Assembly: GCF_014200725.1 (NCBI RefSeq)
Contig: NZ_JACHCL010000005.1
Coordinates: 186,001 to 250,000 of the forward strand
Length of the DNA: 64,000 nt
Origin: Janthinobacterium silvisoli
GTDB lineage: Bacteria > Pseudomonadota > Gammaproteobacteria > Burkholderiales > Burkholderiaceae_D
Direction of reading: 5' to 3'
Shown: one piece after another, positions 9,890-18,685 of the stretch
Layout of the letters: every line of letters begins with the position of its first letter
Numbering within the stretch: position 1 is the first letter of the stretch
Program-made: the position numbers and the translations under genes
The notes under the pieces: generated by a model
Seen by the model: only the letters and a program-made list of their open reading frames with translations
What the model was told of the DNA's origin: nothing
Databases searched by the model: none

Positions 9890-10264
9890 TCAGGCGGGGC
9901 GCGTCAAGATGGACAGGCTGATGCCCATCTCCGTCAGTGCCAACAAATCGGCCAGGGAAAAGTCCAGTGATTCCTGGCCAGCATCGGCACGCAGTTCCAA
10001 TTGCAATTCAGCCACAATGCGCGGCATATCGAAGCTGACGCCACGCGAGGCGCACTCAGCCAGGTAGCTGCGCAAGCGCGAAGGCAAGACTTGCGATTGC
10101 GATGCCTGCGCCACCAGCACCTCGAAACCGGAATCGAGATACACGCGGCCCCCCTCCTTCGTCTCGCCCTTGCGCCACTGGCGTTCGGGGTCACTGGGCA
10201 AGACTTCGATTACCGATGTCAGGGTGGCGTCATCACCGTGCACGATCAACTTGGCGATATTCAT
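9890..10264 (-). CDS. hypothetical protein, 124 residues
   Basis: I do not recognise this protein. It starts MNIAKLIVHGDD, has no signal peptide and mixes strand-like and helical segments. The C-terminal half (MPRIVAELQLELRAD onward) resembles the general shape of small DUF4279-like proteins, but I would not assign that family from sequence alone. The ATG at 10264 was preferred over an upstream in-frame start because the preceding residues look non-native. It stands alone between a terminator and the IS remnant. Confidence 0.65.
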   Translation of the reverse strand: MNIAKLIVHGDDATLTSVIEVLPSDPERQWRKGETKEGGRVYLDSGFEVLVAQASQSQVLPSRLRSYLAECASRGVSFDMPRIVAELQLELRADAGQESLDFSLADLLALTEMGISLSILTRPA

Positions 10265-10508
10265 ATTGCAAGACTTTCTTTTCGCAGCGCCGCCAGGGTT
10301 GGCGGCGCCGTCATCCATCCGACAAGTCTACGCATGCATGGCAAATATGTCTGCAAGGCAATATTTGATGCCGCTTAGAATCTTCATCCTGAGGTCACGA
10401 TTACACTGCAATAACGCCTAGTTAAACGCTGATTAATTCAGGACGGACCGTCCCCTGCGGCAGTCCGACTTGAGGCAATATCGGTATCACCAACGTCCGA
10501 GATCGACC

Positions 10509-11195
10509 ATGTAAAAAAGCTTTTCCGACCTTGAATACGCCGCCAAGAAGAAGCTGACGCGGCGCGACCGCTTCCTGGCCGAGATCGACAGCGTGACGCC
10601 ATGGGGCAAACTGCACAAATTGATCGCACTATTCTACCCGAAGGTCGACGGCGCTGGCCGTCCGCCGATTGGCTTGGCCCGCATGTTGCGCATGTATGTG
10701 ACCCAGCAATGCTTTGGTTTGTCGGACGAAGGCATCGAAGACGCGATCTACAACAGCCAATCCATTCGCGCCTTTGTTGGCATCGATCTGGGCCATGAGT
10801 CGGCGCCGGACGCGACGACTTTGCTGAAGTTTCACCATCTGCTGGAAGCGAACGGGCTGACGCGCCAGATCTTCGACACGATCAATGGGCATCTGGCCGA
10901 AAAGGGACTGATGATGCGCGAAGGCACCATCGTCGACGCCACGCTGATCGCCGCGCCGCCTTCGACCAAGTAAACTGGGGGGCTGGACGGAAAAGCTGGA
11001 GCATTTGAAGGCCGGCGTCCGAGCAAAAGTCGAGCATCCGTTTCATGTCGTCAAGAACCTTTTTCGTCATCGTAAGACGCCTATCGCAGCCTGGCCAAGA
11101 ACACTGCACAGCTCTTTACGCTGTTCGCCTTTGCCAATCTGGTGATGGCCGGTAGGCGCTTTACGATCACCGAATCGCGCAGTCCGTCCAGATGA
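10509..11195 (+). pseudogene. decayed IS5-family transposase
   Basis: The reading frame from ATG 10509 matches an IS5-group transposase (FSDLEYAAKKKLTRRDRF, PPIGLARMLRMY, QQCFGLSDEGIEDA, TIVDATLIAAPPSTK). Three lesions are visible. Codon 2 is TAA where homologues have CAA or CAG. After PPSTK (10973) the frame stops, and about 130 residues, including the second catalytic Asp region, are missing. A frameshift near 11080 follows. The C-terminal part resumes as EKLEHLKAGVRAKVEHPF and then LAKNTAQLFTLF. It still has the R-x3-E-x6-K motif with the third catalytic acid. I found no clear terminal inverted repeats or target duplication, so only the gene remnant is annotated. Confidence 0.88.
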
Positions 11196-11379
11196 CAGAA
11201 AGACGCGAAACATCGCGTCGAATGGAGCGAAAAACGGTCTTGAGCGACTCGCCGGTCGATGATTTGGCACGCCAAACTCGCTACGAAAACGAATTGATCA
11301 GCACTTCCCTAGTGAGCCATTGAGCAATTCATTTTCTGAGATAGGAATTGAGCTCCGAAGGGGCGAACATCCTTCGAAC

Positions 11380-11703
11380 TTATCGCGTTAACCAAACTCC
11401 TTCAATTTCCTGGAGACTATTACAATCAACTTTATCTGCACTATGTCGGACTGTTATATCTTTTTGTGTATTTATAGCAAGCAAAAGAAGCGCATAAATT
11501 GATTTGAAGTCTGCGCTGTTCTGGTTTATTTTTGCTTGTCCACCGGCTTGAAATACAACCCATGCAAGACCATCACCCACATATATCGAAATCGGCGTTT
11601 GCCTGCACTCTGTAATTGCGGCGGCTGGTAATGCAGCAAAAGTCAATGCAAGTCCGGCAAGCACGGTACACAAAGACCTCACAAGAGATCTTTTTTTCGT
11701 CAT
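11380..11703 (-). CDS. small secreted hypothetical protein
   Basis: The 107-residue product has a clear signal peptide (MTKKRSLVRS, a hydrophobic core, then cleavage near LPAAA). The mature part is about 78 residues with two cysteines, one in TECRQ and one in DCNSL, able to form a disulphide. I do not recognise a named family. The pattern FKSIYALLL followed by a strand ending TVRH resembles OB-fold B-subunit-like secreted proteins, which is an inference only. The gene and its upstream region are clearly richer in A/T than their neighbours and lie next to an IS scar, suggesting acquisition. No ribosome binding site is obvious; an in-frame ATG at 11715 is an alternative start. Confidence 0.6.
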   Translation of the reverse strand: MTKKRSLVRSLCTVLAGLALTFAALPAAAITECRQTPISIYVGDGLAWVVFQAGGQAKINQNSADFKSIYALLLLAINTQKDITVRHSADKVDCNSLQEIEGVWLTR

Positions 11704-11715
11704 GATATTTATCAT

Positions 11716-12054
11716 ATTTATTGATAGTTCAAGTGATGATTTTTATAAAATATTTTACTTAAATCGATTGTACACTTTAAATATCATAAAACAACAAGGA
11801 CCAGATAAATATTGAATTCATATGTACCCCTTCATCGGCGAGCGAGCGGCCTTCCGAATTTAAAATGGCTCACTAAGCTGCTGTGTTCCATGGCGTCATG
11901 TTTTTGTCGACCTCGTCAAAAGCGTCAATTTCTCTCTGGCGGCGCAAGCAAGGGCGGAAATGCTCTGGCATGCTCAATCGCTGGCGGTGAAGTCACTACC
12001 ATGTTCTTTGTCGGAGAAAGGTAAAAACCAACGCCAGGGAATGCATGACTGCCT
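11716..12054. other. gene-free interval between the small secreted gene and katA
   Basis: The left 100 bases are very A/T-rich and probably hold the promoter of the minus-strand secreted protein gene. The rest returns to higher GC. The only open frame, about 70 codons from 11812, has an unusual cysteine- and arginine-rich composition and no ribosome binding site, so I do not call it. It may be degenerate DNA linked to the nearby IS remnant. Confidence 0.4.
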
Positions 12055-13518
12055 TTAACCATCGATGCCGCGTGCCTTCAACGCTGCCCGCACGCCGGCG
12101 CCGTAGGCTGGGTCGGCCTTGTCGAAGTGGCCCAGTTGACGCTGCAAGGTTTCTGCCCGCACCTGGCTCAAGGGACCAGCCAGGTTGTCGAACAGGTTTT
12201 GCTTGCCCTGCGGCGTCAGCAAACGGAACAGATTACCGGCTTGCGTGTAATCGTCTTCCACACCACGGCCATCGTAGCGCGCCGCGCCGCCATGCAATTC
12301 CAGCGTTGGCTCGCCATTGCCCAGGCCTTGCGGGGCACTGCCGGACGCCGCCACGTTGGCATAGTTTTGCGCCGCGCCGCCATTGTGGATCGCCATGCTG
12401 CCATCGCGCTGCTGGTTGTGGAAGGGGCAGCGGGCTGCATTCACCGGCAAGTGCTGGTGGTTGGTGCCAACGCGGTACAGCTGGGCGTCATGGTAGCCAA
12501 ACAAGCGGCCTTGCAGCATTTTGTCGGGCGAGTAACCCATGCCCGGCACGGCGTTGGCTGGCGAAAACGCGGCTTGCTCCACTTCTGCGTGGTAATTGTC
12601 TGGATTGCGGTTCAGCTCAAACACGCCTACCGGCAACAGCGGGAAATCCTTGTGCGGCCAGACCTTGGTCAAGTCAAACGGATTCCAGCCCGTACGCGCT
12701 TCCCATTGCGCCAATTGCTCTTCCGTCGCCACTTGCAGCTTGACTTCCCATTGGGGGAAATCGCCGCGTTCGATGGCGCCAAACAAGTCGCGCTGGGCGT
12801 AGTCGGGGTCGGCGCCGGCCAGGCGGCCTGCTTCTGCCGCACTCAGGTTCTTGATGCCCTGGCGGGTTTTCAAATGCCACTTCACGTACACGCGTTGGCC
12901 ATCGGCATTGATCAGGCTATACGTATGGCTGCCGAAGCCATCCATGTGACGGTAGCCGTCTGGCGTGCCGCGGTCCGAAAACAGCATGGTGACCTGGTGC
13001 AAGCTTTCCGGCGCATGGCTCCAGAAATCAAACATCATTTCAGCCGATTTCAGATTGCTTTGCGGATCGCGCTTTTGCGTGTGGACAAAGTCCGGGAACT
13101 TGATCGGGTCCTTGATGAAGAACATCGGCGTGTTATTGCCCACCAAATCCCAGTTGCCTTCTTCCGTGTAGAAGCGCATGGCAAAACCGCGTGGATCGCG
13201 TTCCGTGTCGGCACTGCCGCGTTCGCCGCCCACCGTGGAAAAACGCACGAAGGTGGCGGTTTTTTTGCCCACTTCGGAAAACAGCTTGGCCTTGGTCAAG
13301 CCGGAAATGTCATGCGTGACGGTAAAAGTGCCGTAGGCGCCAGAACCCTTGGCGTGCACCACGCGCTCAGGAATACGCTCGCGGTTGAAATGCTGGAGTT
13401 TTTCGATCAGATGAAAGTCTTGCAGCAGCAAGGGGCCGCGGGAACCGGCGCTGATCGAGTTTTGATTATCGGCGACGGGGATGCCCGAGGCGGTGGTGAG
13501 TGGCGGCTGTTTGCTCAT
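12055..13518 (-). CDS. katA: catalase, small-subunit heme type
   Basis: The 487-residue enzyme degrades hydrogen peroxide to water and oxygen. The distal histidine is His55 in RVVHAKGSG, the catalytic Asn lies in GNNTPMFF (128-129), and the proximal heme ligand is Tyr342 in [12 protein letters not shown]. Length and motifs match clade III monofunctional catalases. The gene is monocistronic. Its upstream region has an A/T-rich stretch (13592-13614) with repeated TTGAT units that could be part of an OxyR-type promoter, but no confident site can be drawn. Close to a DsbA-like and an OsmC-like protein, it contributes to oxidative defence. Confidence 0.95.
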   Translation of the reverse strand: MSKQPPLTTASGIPVADNQNSISAGSRGPLLLQDFHLIEKLQHFNRERIPERVVHAKGSGAYGTFTVTHDISGLTKAKLFSEVGKKTATFVRFSTVGGERGSADTERDPRGFAMRFYTEEGNWDLVGNNTPMFFIKDPIKFPDFVHTQKRDPQSNLKSAEMMFDFWSHAPESLHQVTMLFSDRGTPDGYRHMDGFGSHTYSLINADGQRVYVKWHLKTRQGIKNLSAAEAGRLAGADPDYAQRDLFGAIERGDFPQWEVKLQVATEEQLAQWEARTGWNPFDLTKVWPHKDFPLLPVGVFELNRNPDNYHAEVEQAAFSPANAVPGMGYSPDKMLQGRLFGYHDAQLYRVGTNHQHLPVNAARCPFHNQQRDGSMAIHNGGAAQNYANVAASGSAPQGLGNGEPTLELHGGAARYDGRGVEDDYTQAGNLFRLLTPQGKQNLFDNLAGPLSQVRAETLQRQLGHFDKADPAYGAGVRAALKARGIDG

Positions 13519-13619
13519 GGCGGCTTTTCCTTCGTTGTTAAGTGATTAGCTGATGGACTCAGTGTACCGAGCGCCACAACAAAGGAAAAGCTAATTGATT
13601 TTATTGATTCGATAGGTAT

Positions 13620-14276
13620 TTACAATGAACAACTATTTTCATCACAAGTCTGGCCCAGCATGGCCGTCCATTTGTCGGCCTGGCCCAGGTAAGCACCCAC
13701 ATCGATCTGCCCTACCGTACCGTTGCCATCGTCGAGTACAAAAGTAGGGAAACCCTGGCCGCCCGCCTTGGCCAGCAAGACGCGGCTGGTAGCGATATGG
13801 CTGGCAGTAGGTCCACCGGCCAGCAAGCCATATTGCGACTCGAACGCGGCGCCGCCCAGTCCCAGTTCCTGGGCCAGCGCCACCAGCACAGGCAGGTCGG
13901 CAATGCGCAAGCCATCGACATAGTGGGCGCGCTGCACCTTGTGCAGCATGTCCAGGCCCTTGCCGGCCAGTGCTTCGGCCGCCAGGATGGCGGTGGCCGG
14001 CGGTTCGGAATCCATCATGGCAGTAGTGTCGTTCAGCAAACCATTCATATAAGCATCGCCAAACGGCTGGCCCGTCAGCTGGCCGATACGGCGGTCGTGC
14101 GGCAAGACATAGCTGCGCCATTCCGGCGTGATCTGGCGGCGATTGCTGCCCGTCATCATGCCGCCGCCGTGAAAGACCACCGTCAGGCCGGGCACGGCGC
14201 GCGCCGCCGCCACCAGCGGCGCGGCGGCATAACACCAGCCGCACAGGGGATCGAAAATGTAATGCAATGTGGCCAT
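13620..14276 (-). CDS. DsbA-family thioredoxin-fold oxidoreductase, cytosolic
   Basis: The 218-residue protein has the thioredoxin motif C12-G-W-C15 in DPLCGWCY, followed by a helical insertion and a cis-Pro region (QGFPTFV). No signal peptide is present, so it acts in the cytoplasm, as in the FrnE/YwbO-like branch of DsbA proteins. A tail ending CDENSCSL adds two more cysteines. AAGGAT lies seven bases before the ATG. It lies 42 bases after the metallo-beta-lactamase-fold gene on the same strand and is probably cotranscribed. Substrate unknown. Confidence 0.85.
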   Translation of the reverse strand: MATLHYIFDPLCGWCYAAAPLVAAARAVPGLTVVFHGGGMMTGSNRRQITPEWRSYVLPHDRRIGQLTGQPFGDAYMNGLLNDTTAMMDSEPPATAILAAEALAGKGLDMLHKVQRAHYVDGLRIADLPVLVALAQELGLGGAAFESQYGLLAGGPTASHIATSRVLLAKAGGQGFPTFVLDDGNGTVGQIDVGAYLGQADKWTAMLGQTCDENSCSL

Positions 14277-14318
14277 GGATTTATCCTTGAATGGTTGAGT
14301 ATCTTGAAAACTGGGGGC

Positions 14319-15185
14319 TTACCACTTCATCTCGCCCTTGGCGACCTTGGCGCTGATATCGAGTCCGCTATCGAGCCCCAGGTTCGGGTAGTGCTGTTTC
14401 ATGGCTGCAATCAGGGCGGTGGCATTGGCTGCCTTGGCCGTTTCCGCGTCAAACGTCACCAGATAGTCGCGGGTAAAAGCGATGCTGTCGGGCGTGAATG
14501 GCGAACCGGGCTTGAAATGGCCAGGCACCACGGTGACGGGCTTGAGTGCGGCGATGCCGTCCAGAGTCTTGATCCAGTCCTGGCGCGATTGCAGGGTTTG
14601 CGTATCGGCCGTCCACACGTGCAGATTGTTGAACAGCACTACGCCGCCGACGACCGCCTTGATCGACGGTATCCACACATAGGTGCGCGCTGGCGTCGGG
14701 CCGGCAATGTGCAGCGACTGGCCTTCAAGCGTGATGCGCTTGCCTTGCAAGGCTTGCGGAATCACGATGGCTTGCGGCGCATTGTCTTTCAGGATGGGGC
14801 CCCAGTACGCCACCTTGGCCTCGGCCTTGCGCTTGATCTCGGCCACGGTGTCGGCGGTGGCAACAATCTTTGCCTGTGGGAACGCAGCCTTGATCACATC
14901 GAGGCCAAAATAATAGTCGGGGTCGCTGTGGCTGATGTAGACGGTGGTCAGTTTCTTGCCACCGGCGCGTATCTTTTGCACCAGCTTTTCCGCCTCGCCG
15001 CGCGAAAACTGCGCATCGATCAGCACGGCGTCGTGCTGGCCGCTGACCAGTACGGACGCGACCGGGAAGATGGCCGCCTCGCCGGGATTGAAGACGTCCA
15101 GTGTCAAGGGAGCAACAGCGGCGGCGTGGGCTTGCACGGCGAAAACGGCGCTGCCCAGGATAAGGGTCGAAAAGAAAGCTTTCAT
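14319..15185 (-). CDS. exported metallo-beta-lactamase-fold protein with altered metal motif
   Basis: The mature protein follows a signal peptide (MKAFFSTLILGSAVFAVQAHA) and has the metallo-beta-lactamase fold. An early Asp-containing strand (VLIDAQFS), the motif H86-S-D-P-D-Y91 and a later PGHF are visible. The canonical motif is HxHxDH, so two of the histidines are replaced by Asp and Tyr. Metal binding may be altered, although this variant may be normal for its subfamily. The start at 15185 gives a clean signal peptide and has AAGG upstream; 16 extra residues from 15233 are unlikely. Function is unknown. A two-gene unit with the DsbA-like gene is likely. Confidence 0.8.
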   Translation of the reverse strand: MKAFFSTLILGSAVFAVQAHAAAVAPLTLDVFNPGEAAIFPVASVLVSGQHDAVLIDAQFSRGEAEKLVQKIRAGGKKLTTVYISHSDPDYYFGLDVIKAAFPQAKIVATADTVAEIKRKAEAKVAYWGPILKDNAPQAIVIPQALQGKRITLEGQSLHIAGPTPARTYVWIPSIKAVVGGVVLFNNLHVWTADTQTLQSRQDWIKTLDGIAALKPVTVVPGHFKPGSPFTPDSIAFTRDYLVTFDAETAKAANATALIAAMKQHYPNLGLDSGLDISAKVAKGEMKW

Positions 15186-15282
15186 GGTCTTGCCTTTGCG
15201 GGTAATGGGATGAGCACATCTTACGTTGCTCAAACCGAACGAAAAACCGGCTTATCCGCAATGGTTAATTGCATGAATCGAT

Positions 15283-16203
15283 CTAATTGACATTGCTTTC
15301 CAGTATCTGCGCCAGACGCTGCAGCCAGCCACCCGCCTGATTGCGGTTCCACACCAGCGCCACTTGTTCACGGCATTCAAAGGCGCAATCGTCGACCTGG
15401 ATACGCAGCAGCTCCTGGTCTTCAAGCGCAAACTCGGGCAGGTAGGCCAGCGCGTCGCCCGACTTGACGAAACCGAGCAGCAATTGCAGGTCGTCGCTCC
15501 AGTAGCGTATCTTGCGCGGCAATGCATCGTCGCGCCAGCCATCGGAACGGGAGCCGCGCTGGGCGCCGCAAAACAGCGAACGGGACGGGCAGGCAAAGTC
15601 ATGCTGCAGCACCTCGGCGCTGCTGGCGTGCAGCAAGCCATCGTCACCGTTTGACAACTGCGCCACCAGTGGATGCGAACGGCCCGCCACCAAGTGCAAG
15701 GTCACGCTACCGAGCGGCGTGGCTTGCCACTCTGGCGACCAGTGTTCGCCGCGCCCATCGAGCACCTCGCCCGTCACCAGCGCCGCATCGATATCGCCAC
15801 GGGCCAGCGCAGCGAGCGCTTCTTCTTCAAACATGGCCAGCATGCGCAAGCTCGCTTGCGGATAGTCGCGCAAAGCGCCAGCGAGCACTTTTCCCTGGCG
15901 CCACAGCAGAATGGCCGGGCCGCCGAGCCGGCAATCGAGCGTCGCTTTTTCGCCCATGATGTCGCTGCGTGCCTGATCGGCCAGCGCCAGCAAGGTGGCG
16001 GCGCGGTCCAGCAGCAGCTGGCCGCTGGTATTGAGCACCAGTTGCTTGGCGGAACGGTCGAATAGCGGCGTGCCCAGGCTGTCTTCCAGGCGCTTCAAGG
16101 CTTTCGAGACAGCCGAAGGCGTCAAATGCATTTCCAGCGCAGCCGCGCCCAGCGAGGGGCGGCGCGCGGCGCTGACGAAAATGCGCAAGTCAGACAAGTT
16201 CAT
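15283..16203 (-). CDS. LysR-family transcriptional regulator
   Basis: The 306-residue protein has the LysR winged helix-turn-helix at residues 1-60 (SLGAAALEMHLTPSAVSKALKRLE) and a C-terminal effector domain. AGGA lies five bases before the ATG. It diverges from the zinc-free reductase gene at 16301, with 97 bases between them, the classic arrangement for a LysR regulator and its target. It could also act on the exported metallo-beta-lactamase-fold gene downstream. The inducer cannot be inferred. Confidence 0.92.
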   Translation of the reverse strand: MNLSDLRIFVSAARRPSLGAAALEMHLTPSAVSKALKRLEDSLGTPLFDRSAKQLVLNTSGQLLLDRAATLLALADQARSDIMGEKATLDCRLGGPAILLWRQGKVLAGALRDYPQASLRMLAMFEEEALAALARGDIDAALVTGEVLDGRGEHWSPEWQATPLGSVTLHLVAGRSHPLVAQLSNGDDGLLHASSAEVLQHDFACPSRSLFCGAQRGSRSDGWRDDALPRKIRYWSDDLQLLLGFVKSGDALAYLPEFALEDQELLRIQVDDCAFECREQVALVWNRNQAGGWLQRLAQILESNVN

Positions 16204-16300
16204 AATGTCCTGATGGGATACGAATAGTGAATTTAAGTTGCTTTACGGGATACAAACAACAGTCTACCATCAAAGCATCCGAATTTTTAACGAGACCGCC

Positions 16301-17323
16301 ATGTCCCTGATCCAGCAACAATGGATATACCGCCAGCAGCCACTGGCCGCCATTACCCCAGAACACTATGAACTGGTCGAACAGACCCTCGACACCAGCC
16401 TGGCGACCAATGAAGTGCTGATCGCATCGCGCTACTTCAGCGTCGATCCGTATATGCGTATCGGCCAATCGAGCAAACCGACCTACGATACGGAAGCGCA
16501 TCCGCTCGATATCGTGCAGGCAGGCGCCGTGGTGGCGCAGGTGCTGGCGTCCAACAGCCCCGCGTTTGCAGAGGGCGACTGGGTCAGCGCCTACACCGGC
16601 TGGCAGACGCATGCCAAGGTCAACGCCAGTATCTTGACGAAAATCGATCCGCAACAGGCGCCCGTCACCACCGCGCTGGGCGTGCTGGGCATGCCGGGCC
16701 GCACGGCCTGGTTTGGCCTGACCGAATCGGGCAAACCGCACGCGGGCGAAGTGGTGGTCGTATCGGGCGCGGCAGGCGCCGTGGGATCGCTGGTGGCGCA
16801 ATTTGCCAAGCGTCATGGCGCGCGCGTGCTGGGCATCGCCGGTGGCGAGGCCAAGTGCGACTGGCTGCGCGATACCTTAAAGCTGGACTGGGCCATCGAT
16901 TACAAGGCGTTCACGGATGCCGATACCCTGGGCGCAGAAATCAAGCGCCTGACAGGCGGCGTGGACGTATACTTTGACAATGTGGGCGGCATGATCACGG
17001 ACGCCATCATTCCGCTGATCAACCGGCGCGCACGCATCGTGATTTGCGGCCAGATCAGCCAATACAGCGGCGGCCTGGAAACCCCGGAACTGGGCCCCCG
17101 CCTGCTGCACCATCTGCTGTACCAGCGCGCCACCATCCAGGGCATGCTGGCGCGCGACTATCTGCACCGCATGGATGAGATGCGCCGCATCGTGGCGCCA
17201 TGGGTACAGGCAGGCGAAATCGTGTTCGAGGAAACCATCATCGAAGGCTTCGAGCAATTGCCGAACGCCCTCAATTCCCTGTTCGGCGGCGAACACCGCG
17301 GCAAACTGCTGGTGAAGGCATGA
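16301..17323 (+). CDS. NADP-dependent zinc-free medium-chain oxidoreductase
   Basis: The 340-residue protein belongs to the quinone-reductase/leukotriene dehydrogenase branch of the medium-chain family, like YncB/CurA. It has the nucleotide-binding motif SGAAGAVGSLVAQFAK, the GGVDVYFDNVGG segment, and none of the zinc-ligand cysteines of alcohol dehydrogenases. Such enzymes reduce alpha,beta-unsaturated ketones and aldehydes with NADPH. The ATG at 16301 was chosen because the family begins there; 21 codons of upstream open frame look non-coding. The next gene overlaps its stop (ATGA), so the two are translationally coupled. Confidence 0.9.
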   Translation: MSLIQQQWIYRQQPLAAITPEHYELVEQTLDTSLATNEVLIASRYFSVDPYMRIGQSSKPTYDTEAHPLDIVQAGAVVAQVLASNSPAFAEGDWVSAYTGWQTHAKVNASILTKIDPQQAPVTTALGVLGMPGRTAWFGLTESGKPHAGEVVVVSGAAGAVGSLVAQFAKRHGARVLGIAGGEAKCDWLRDTLKLDWAIDYKAFTDADTLGAEIKRLTGGVDVYFDNVGGMITDAIIPLINRRARIVICGQISQYSGGLETPELGPRLLHHLLYQRATIQGMLARDYLHRMDEMRRIVAPWVQAGEIVFEETIIEGFEQLPNALNSLFGGEHRGKLLVKA

Positions 17324-17784
17324 AGAGAGCCGTCTTGATGCTGGGCGGCGCGCTGCTGTCGCTCAGTGCGCTGGCGGCCGAACCGGCCGTATCGAACATG
17401 ATGGGTATGAGCATGCCGGCCGACAATCAGCACATGCCGACCTGGGGCACGCATGGCATGGCCATGTTTGGCGGCAAGAGCGAACTCTACGCCGCGCACT
17501 TGCCGATGGCCCATCCGCCGCACGATTACCAGGCCATCTTTACCTTCCATGTGGCCGACGCGAAGATCGATGCGGCGCTGCGCCAGCGTCTCGCCGCCAG
17601 CCATACCCTGTGGACCATTGCGCCGGAGAAGTTTGAGCTCAACAGGCTGGACCCGGCCTCAAAAAATCCCTTGAAGCAGTTCAAGGCGGATCTGGTGCTC
17701 GGCCATTTCGAGCAGGATGGCAAGACCGAATACCATGACGTCACCATCGTCGTCGATCAAATCGAGTTTTATTTAAAACTATAA
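17320..17784 (+). CDS. exported hypothetical protein, Met/His-rich N-terminus
   Basis: The 154-residue product begins with a signal peptide (cleavage near LSALA-AEP). The mature N-terminus is unusually rich in methionine and histidine (MMGMSMP, HMPTWGTHGMAMFGG), and HLPMAHPPHDYQ follows. This composition hints at binding of copper or another soft metal, but no known metal protein is recognised. The ATG overlaps the preceding stop by four bases, so it is coupled to the reductase. A connection between quinone or aldehyde reduction and a periplasmic protein is not obvious. Confidence 0.75.
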   Translation: MKRAVLMLGGALLSLSALAAEPAVSNMMGMSMPADNQHMPTWGTHGMAMFGGKSELYAAHLPMAHPPHDYQAIFTFHVADAKIDAALRQRLAASHTLWTIAPEKFELNRLDPASKNPLKQFKADLVLGHFEQDGKTEYHDVTIVVDQIEFYLKL

Positions 17785-17984
17785 AAATATATACTTATTT
17801 AGATATTTTAAAATAATAAAACCGGAGGCGTGAAACAGGCATTGCATTATAAACAGCATTGCAAATTGGCGGGACTAGGAATACAGTATAAAAAGCATAG
17901 CGCATTATCGGACCATGATGAATGCGCCGCAAATATACGTATTACTACATAGTCAGAACAATTAAACACTCACGCCTGAATCGA

Positions 17985-18488
17985 ATGAAAACGAAAACCA
18001 CTTTAGCTATTTTCTCCTTAATGTCGTTGCTGAGTTTTGGCGCGGCTTCGGCCAAAGACATGAACGCCACGACCACGGTCGGCAACCAGACGGCGGCCAG
18101 CCACCACGAAGAAGAAGCGCCAACTTACCTGAAAGCCGTGCGCCTGATCAACCTGCCCAATGGCGACTGCGCCTTTGAGTATGGCAAGCTGGAAACCAAG
18201 GTCCACATGCCGGCCACCAGCTTCTTCGCGCAAACCAAGGTTGACGCCTATGAAAAAGTGGCCCACCCGGCGCCACGCATGCAGTACGTCGTGACCCTGA
18301 AGGGCAAGCTGCAGTTCAAGGTCACGAATGGCGACACCTTCATCATCGAACCAGGCACCATCCTGATCGCCGAAGACGTGAAAGGCAAAGGCCATACCTG
18401 GGACTTGCTGGACGGCGACAAGTGGGACCGTTTGTATATCCCGATCCCAGCCGGCGCGGATGACCATTTCATCGCCGACAAAAAATAA
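17985..18488 (+). CDS. periplasmic cupin-like protein
   Basis: The 167-residue protein has a signal peptide (MKTKTTLAIFSLMSLLSFGAASA). A single cupin-like barrel follows, with GKLQFKVTNGDTFIIEPGTILIAED matching the second cupin motif shape, and HTWDLL with a histidine near the end. Metal ligands of the first motif are not clear. The start at 17985 gives the signal peptide directly. It has its own leader (17785-17984), which is A/T-rich and includes a possible TATAAA. A strong terminator follows, so it is probably monocistronic. Function unknown. Confidence 0.72.
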   Translation: MKTKTTLAIFSLMSLLSFGAASAKDMNATTTVGNQTAASHHEEEAPTYLKAVRLINLPNGDCAFEYGKLETKVHMPATSFFAQTKVDAYEKVAHPAPRMQYVVTLKGKLQFKVTNGDTFIIEPGTILIAEDVKGKGHTWDLLDGDKWDRLYIPIPAGADDHFIADKK

Positions 18489-18522
18489 GATGATCTGACT
18501 CAACTCAGACTGTCATAGCCTC

Positions 18523-18556
18523 AAAGCCTGAAGTGAAAACTTCAGGCTTTTTTTAT
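18523..18556 (+). terminator. rho-independent terminator after the cupin-like gene
   Basis: Twelve-base arms AAAGCCTGAAGT (18523-18534) and ACTTCAGGCTTT (18539-18550) pair with a GAAA tetraloop and run into a T tract. It lies 35 bases past the stop codon. Confidence 0.92.
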
Positions 18557-18685
18557 TCTCGAAACAAAACCCTGATAATCACCATTATTTATAATGCCCA
18601 TTCACGAAATGGCATAATCAGTTTTTATTTTCACGATTTTCAGATAATATCCATATTACTTATAAATCATATCAATCAGCATAAT

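Noticed and set aside
10400-10508. Left end of an intact IS5 element
   Set aside because: No inverted partner to the right of 11195 could be matched, so element borders were not drawn.
11812-12024. 70-codon open frame between the secreted protein gene and katA
   Set aside because: No ribosome binding site, odd Cys/Arg-rich composition, and no recognisable domain; likely chance or degenerate DNA.
13592-13614. OxyR site upstream of katA
   Set aside because: TTGAT repeats are present, but the spacing and ATAG/CTAT elements do not fit well enough to annotate.
18533-18685. N-terminal extension of the 236-residue hypothetical protein
   Set aside because: The extra codons overlap the preceding terminator and an A/T-rich leader, so they are not coding.
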